Shown one piece after another: positions 4,962 through 7,033 of a stretch of 7,033 nt of DNA. The position numbers were made by a program, and so were the translations under genes. How positions within the stretch are numbered: position 1 is the stretch's first letter; each line of letters opens with the position of its first letter. Under the pieces are notes generated by a model, which saw only the letters and a program-made list of their open reading frames with translations, was not told the origin of the DNA and did no database searches. Origin of the DNA: Burkholderiales bacterium (GTDB taxonomy: Bacteria; Pseudomonadota; Gammaproteobacteria; Burkholderiales; SG8-41); contig SYEN01000241.1 in assembly GCA_005800795.1 (NCBI GenBank), forward strand, positions 1-7,033. The letters are read 5' to 3'.

Positions 4962-5651
4962 TTACATCGCAGCCGCTTTTTTCCGGCGGCGTGCCGCGAA
5001 GCCCAGCAAGCCCAATCCGGCGAGCATCATGGCGTAGGTTTCGGGTTCTGGCACAGCCGTGACCGCCAAACCTTCTACGCCAACGGTAATCCCGTGCCAG
5101 CCTTCCGGGAACGTATTGGTGAACGTGATGGAGTCGAAATCGCCCTGCAGTTGAACCACGCCGTGCAGTTCACCCACGCCGGTAAACGAGGTACTCGTCG
5201 TGCTGCCAAAGCTGCCGCAGCCCCAAAACCCGCACCCTGAACTCAGAAAATTGAGATTGCTGCCGGGTGCGAAAGTCACATTGGCCCCGTTAAAACTGAC
5301 CAGCGTGATTAACGGATTGTGCACCGTGGAGGAGAAGGAAATCGTATGGGTTCCCGCCGCTGTCAAGGCGATGATGTCGCTGTTACCGGAATCGCCAGGC
5401 CCGTTTGACACCGTGCTGCTGAGGTACGGTGCATTCGGCTGCCAATAGTTAGTGCCGCCGCTGGTTTGCGCAAACGCGTAGGGGCCGGTGTAGGTTACGC
5501 CCACCGAGGTCATACCGACCGAAAGAGAACCGCCGACGATGCCGGCGCTGGCATTGGTCCAATCTGCCCACGATATCGTGGCTGCCGACGCTGAAGACGC
5601 AACACAAGCGGACGCCACTGCAACAGCGGCTAAAGTTTGTTTTAAATTCAT
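4962..5651 (-). CDS. PEP-CTERM sorting domain-containing exported protein
   Basis: This 229-residue exported protein has a Sec signal peptide (about residues 1-23, MNLKQTLAAVAVASACVASS then ASA) and a C-terminal PEP-CTERM anchor. That anchor comprises VPEPETYA at 200-207, a hydrophobic helix at 208-220 and the basic cluster RRRKK at 221-225. Such tails are recognised by exosortase (EpsH/XrtA), which processes proteins for the cell surface or extracellular matrix in exopolysaccharide-producing Gram-negatives. The mature part (24-199) is rich in Ser, Thr, Gly and Asn, looks beta-rich and has two cysteines in CGFWGC (C140, C145), perhaps a disulfide. I do not recognise a specific domain. The ATG at 5651 is preceded by GAGGAG 7 bases upstream. 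The in-frame TTG at 5666 overlaps that site and is rejected. The exosortase itself is not in the window. The gene stands alone between copZ (convergent) and bamD (same strand, about 210 bases upstream). Confidence 0.93.
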   Translation of the reverse strand: MNLKQTLAAVAVASACVASSASAATISWADWTNASAGIVGGSLSVGMTSVGVTYTGPYAFAQTSGGTNYWQPNAPYLSSTVSNGPGDSGNSDIIALTAAGTHTISFSSTVHNPLITLVSFNGANVTFAPGSNLNFLSSGCGFWGCGSFGSTTSTSFTGVGELHGVVQLQGDFDSITFTNTFPEGWHGITVGVEGLAVTAVPEPETYAMMLAGLGLLGFAARRRKKAAAM

Positions 5652-5863
5652 GGCACTTCTCCTCAATATTGATAATGCTGCAAACTACCGGTTTGCGATA
5701 ATGCACCACGAGTGTATGCAGGGCTTGTTTCCTGCACAATAGCCCGTTCAGACTAATTTGCAGACTATTTTTACCTGGCTGTGGGCCGGTAAAATTTGGC
5801 AAAATCCTGAGGCTAAGTCGAGAATTTATATCTATCTTATTGTTTTTATTGACTTTTTTAAAT
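5652..5863. other. Non-coding region upstream of the PEP-CTERM gene and downstream of bamD
   Basis: No gene is seen. Bases 5821-5866 are very AT-rich (minus-strand TATAAA at 5825-5830 is a possible -10 box without a good -35). Short repeats crowd the rest: TTTTACC/GGTAAAA arms (5769-5775, 5788-5794), a 12-base near-tandem CAGACTA repeat (5749-5772), overlapping hairpins at 5717-5745, and a repeat cluster at 5671-5704. I see no clear T-run terminator for bamD. Confidence 0.6.
5671..5704. repeat. Composite repeat: direct GATAATGC copies flanking a GCAAAC/GTTTGC dyad, next to the PEP-CTERM start
   Basis: GATAATGC occurs at 5671-5678 and 5697-5704. Between them GCAAAC (5680-5685) and GTTTGC (5691-5696) form a 6-bp inverted repeat with a 5-base gap centred on ACCGGT-like sequence. 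It lies about 20-53 bases upstream of the PEP-CTERM ATG, where an operator or a leader hairpin would act. No known regulator consensus is recognised. Confidence 0.45.
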
Positions 5864-6679
5864 TCAATTCCAGATCTGCCACCAAGGCCTGTTGCGCCCG
5901 CCATCGCCACGCAGATATTTGCTGTCCGGAAAATTCTTCATCATAACGCGCTCGGCATCGGCGCGCAGATCCTTCATGCCCAGCGCGTCATAGGCCTTGA
6001 CCAGCAGCAGCAGGCCTTCTTCATTGGCCGGCGCAGTGGGATAAGTCTTTAACGCGAACTGCGCGCGGTTGGCAGCGGCCAGATATGCACCGCGTTTAAG
6101 GTAGTAGCGCGCGACATGAACCTCACTCGCTGCCAGCGTGTTGACCAGATACTTCATGCGCTCGATGGCATCCGGCGTGTATTTGCTGTCAGGAAACTTG
6201 GCCACCAGTTCCTTGAATGCGTCAAATGAGTCGCGTGCGGCCTTGGGATCGCGTTCGCTCATGTCCTGTCCGCTGACAAAACCGGCGATGCCCAAATCAT
6301 CGTTGAAGTTGGCGATACCTTTCAGGTAATAGAGGTAATCAACGTTCGGATGATTGGGATGATTCTTGATAAAGCGCTCGGCGGCGGTGACGGCGCCCGC
6401 CGGGTCTTTGTCCTTGTAGTAGGTGTAGGCAAGCTCCATCTGCGCCTGTTGCGCGAAGCGGCCATAGGGGAAACGGCCTTCGAGCTTCTGGTAGTAGCCG
6501 ATGGCTTTTTCGTAGTTGCGGCCATCCAGATTCGCACGCGCCTCGGCGTAAAGCTTTTGTGCGCTCCAGCCCTTGGTGTCGTCGGTCTTATCGTCGAGCA
6601 GGCCGCAGGCTGCCAGCATCCAGCCGAGGGAGCACATCGCCAAACCCGTTAAAATACGCCGCAGCAAACGCAGAATCAT
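5864..6679 (-). CDS. bamD: Outer membrane protein assembly factor BamD (lipoprotein)
   Basis: BamD (YfiO; ComL in Neisseria) is the essential lipoprotein of the BAM complex. It sits on the inner face of the outer membrane and helps BamA insert beta-barrel proteins. This 271-residue form has a lipoprotein signal peptide with basic start MILRLLRRIL, hydrophobic core and lipobox LAAC, with lipidated Cys25. TPR-like helical repeats follow, including KLYAEARANLDGRNYEKAI, 'YYQKLEGRFPYG..AQQAQMELAY' and 'HPNHPNVDYLYYLKGIAN', all classic BamD segments. The C-terminal region has the repeat with KFPDSKY and NFPDSKYL. The ATG at 6679 puts the lipobox at the expected distance. Upstream in-frame codons to 6820 would add 47 residues that lie antisense to rluD and spoil the signal peptide. 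The ribosome binding site is weak (GGCGG about 9 bases upstream). It is divergent from rluD with no gap. Confidence 0.95.
   Translation of the reverse strand: MILRLLRRILTGLAMCSLGWMLAACGLLDDKTDDTKGWSAQKLYAEARANLDGRNYEKAIGYYQKLEGRFPYGRFAQQAQMELAYTYYKDKDPAGAVTAAERFIKNHPNHPNVDYLYYLKGIANFNDDLGIAGFVSGQDMSERDPKAARDSFDAFKELVAKFPDSKYTPDAIERMKYLVNTLAASEVHVARYYLKRGAYLAAANRAQFALKTYPTAPANEEGLLLLVKAYDALGMKDLRADAERVMMKNFPDSKYLRGDGGRNRPWWQIWN
6650..6655 (+). promoter_or_regulatory. Possible -10 box for rluD inside bamD
   Basis: TAAAAT lies 24 bases before the rluD ATG at 6680 and would give a very short leader. No recognisable -35 box is present, so support is weak. It is noted because the zero-length intergenic gap forces any rluD promoter into the bamD coding region. 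Confidence 0.3.
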
Positions 6680-7033
6680 ATGAGCACCGCCAAAAAAGTC
6701 GTTGAAAATTATAACGTAAACACCCTCGCGGCGCTGCGCACGGTCGTCGCGCCGCCAGCCGAACACGCACGGGTGCCAACCGAATGCGCGGGACAGCGGG
6801 TAGACCAGGCGCTGGCGCAAATGTTTCCCGAATATTCGCGCAGCCGCCTGACGGTGTGGCTCAAAGCCGGGCGCATTACGCTCAATGGCGCCTCACCCGC
6901 GCCTAAAGGCAAAGTCTGGGGCGGCGAAATAGTACTGCTCAACGCCGAAGCTGATCCGCAAACCACGGCGCATCAAGCCGAAAATATCCCTATTAATGTG
7001 GTGTTTGAAGACGCGCACATTATCGTCATCAAC
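6680..7033 (+). CDS. rluD: 23S rRNA pseudouridine synthase RluD, N-terminal 118 residues (runs off the window)
   Basis: RluD converts U1911, U1915 and U1917 (E. coli numbering) in helix 69 of 23S rRNA to pseudouridine. The visible part contains the S4-type RNA-binding domain, AGQRVDQALAQMFPEYSRSRL at about residues 37-57, then WLKAGRITLNG and a lysine/glycine-rich 'KGKVWGGE'. The beginning of the catalytic domain follows (NVVFEDAHIIVIN, 107-118). The HRLD catalytic Asp lies beyond the window. The ATG at 6680 gives about 20 residues more than the E. coli protein before the S4 domain, so a later start such as GTG 6773 is conceivable. Neither has a good ribosome binding site. The bamD-rluD divergent order is the same as in E. 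coli and is widely conserved, which supports both identifications. Confidence 0.93.
   Translation, partial: MSTAKKVVENYNVNTLAALRTVVAPPAEHARVPTECAGQRVDQALAQMFPEYSRSRLTVWLKAGRITLNGASPAPKGKVWGGEIVLLNAEADPQTTAHQAENIPINVVFEDAHIIVIN
6708..6713 (-). promoter_or_regulatory. Predicted -10 box (TATAAT) for bamD inside the rluD reading frame
   Basis: The minus strand reads a perfect TATAAT 28 bases before the bamD ATG at 6679, so transcription would start near 6701 with a leader of roughly 20 bases. The -35 position is GC-rich (CAGCGC) and not consensus. The box overlaps rluD codons 10-12. Confidence 0.5.

Noticed and set aside
5769..5794. TTTTACC/GGTAAAA inverted repeat as the bamD terminator
   Set aside because: The stem is AT-rich apart from two GC pairs at each base and lacks a following U-tract on the minus strand. 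It is kept only as a note within the spacer description.
5449..5910. Minus-strand open frame of 153 codons overlapping the PEP-CTERM start and its upstream region
   Set aside because: It overlaps the signal peptide region of the PEP-CTERM gene in another frame and includes AT-rich spacer. There is no motif.
6680..6820. Longer bamD start at 6820
   Set aside because: The extra 47 residues are antisense to rluD and would precede a well-formed lipoprotein signal peptide.
1..7033. Mobile elements, integrases, CRISPR arrays, tRNA or rRNA genes
   Set aside because: I saw no transposase motifs, no regularly spaced repeats and no cloverleaf or rRNA sequence on either strand.

Overview
The window is a GC-rich chromosomal segment that most resembles a betaproteobacterium. 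The evidence is two Bug/TctC-type periplasmic solute receptors (a family greatly expanded in Burkholderiales and relatives), a PEP-CTERM protein that implies an exosortase elsewhere in the genome, and a divergent bamD/rluD pair. I cannot name the species. No tRNA, rRNA, CRISPR array, insertion sequence or integrase is visible.

Layout. (1) Bases 1-2172 hold a small metabolic/transport island. The 3' end of one Bug receptor gene (+) converges on a two-gene minus-strand operon made of a complete Bug receptor (start 2073, with a recognisable sigma70-type promoter) and a classical short-chain dehydrogenase/reductase. (2) Bases 2173-2446 are a non-coding, partly AT-rich region with two strong inverted repeats. 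(3) Bases 2447-4875 are a copper export locus on the plus strand: a CopA-type Cu(I) P1B-ATPase followed two bases later by a small CopZ-like HMA copper chaperone. (4) A perfect 19-bp terminator hairpin (4900-4941) serves both this operon and the convergent PEP-CTERM gene (minus). (5) After about 200 bases of AT-rich, repeat-bearing spacer come bamD (minus) and the 5' part of rluD (plus), whose start codons abut in a single CATATG.

The copper locus is the striking part. Both genes are full length and keep nearly all family motifs, with no frameshift, yet each has one in-frame stop. In copA a TAA follows the phosphorylation motif DKTGTLT and splits the pump into an N-terminal part (HMA, membrane helices 1-6, A-domain, CPC, phosphorylated Asp) and a C-terminal part (ATP-binding domain, GDGVNDAP, last two helices). 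In copZ a TGA sits exactly at the first metal-binding cysteine of the GMTCxxC motif, giving GMT-(UGA)-TGC. A stem-loop follows it whose distance from the TGA and loop G fit the loose consensus for bacterial selenocysteine insertion elements. Two readings compete: a UxxC seleno-chaperone (or UGA read as Cys by a suppressor tRNA), or recent nonsense inactivation of the whole copper operon. The copA TAA, which selenocysteine machinery cannot decode, favours decay or a split pump. The position of the TGA favours recoding. The window alone cannot decide.

The genes otherwise serve unrelated tasks: tripartite-type uptake of small carboxylate-like solutes plus an oxidoreductase, copper efflux, an exported surface protein, outer-membrane protein assembly (BamD) and 23S rRNA pseudouridylation (RluD).
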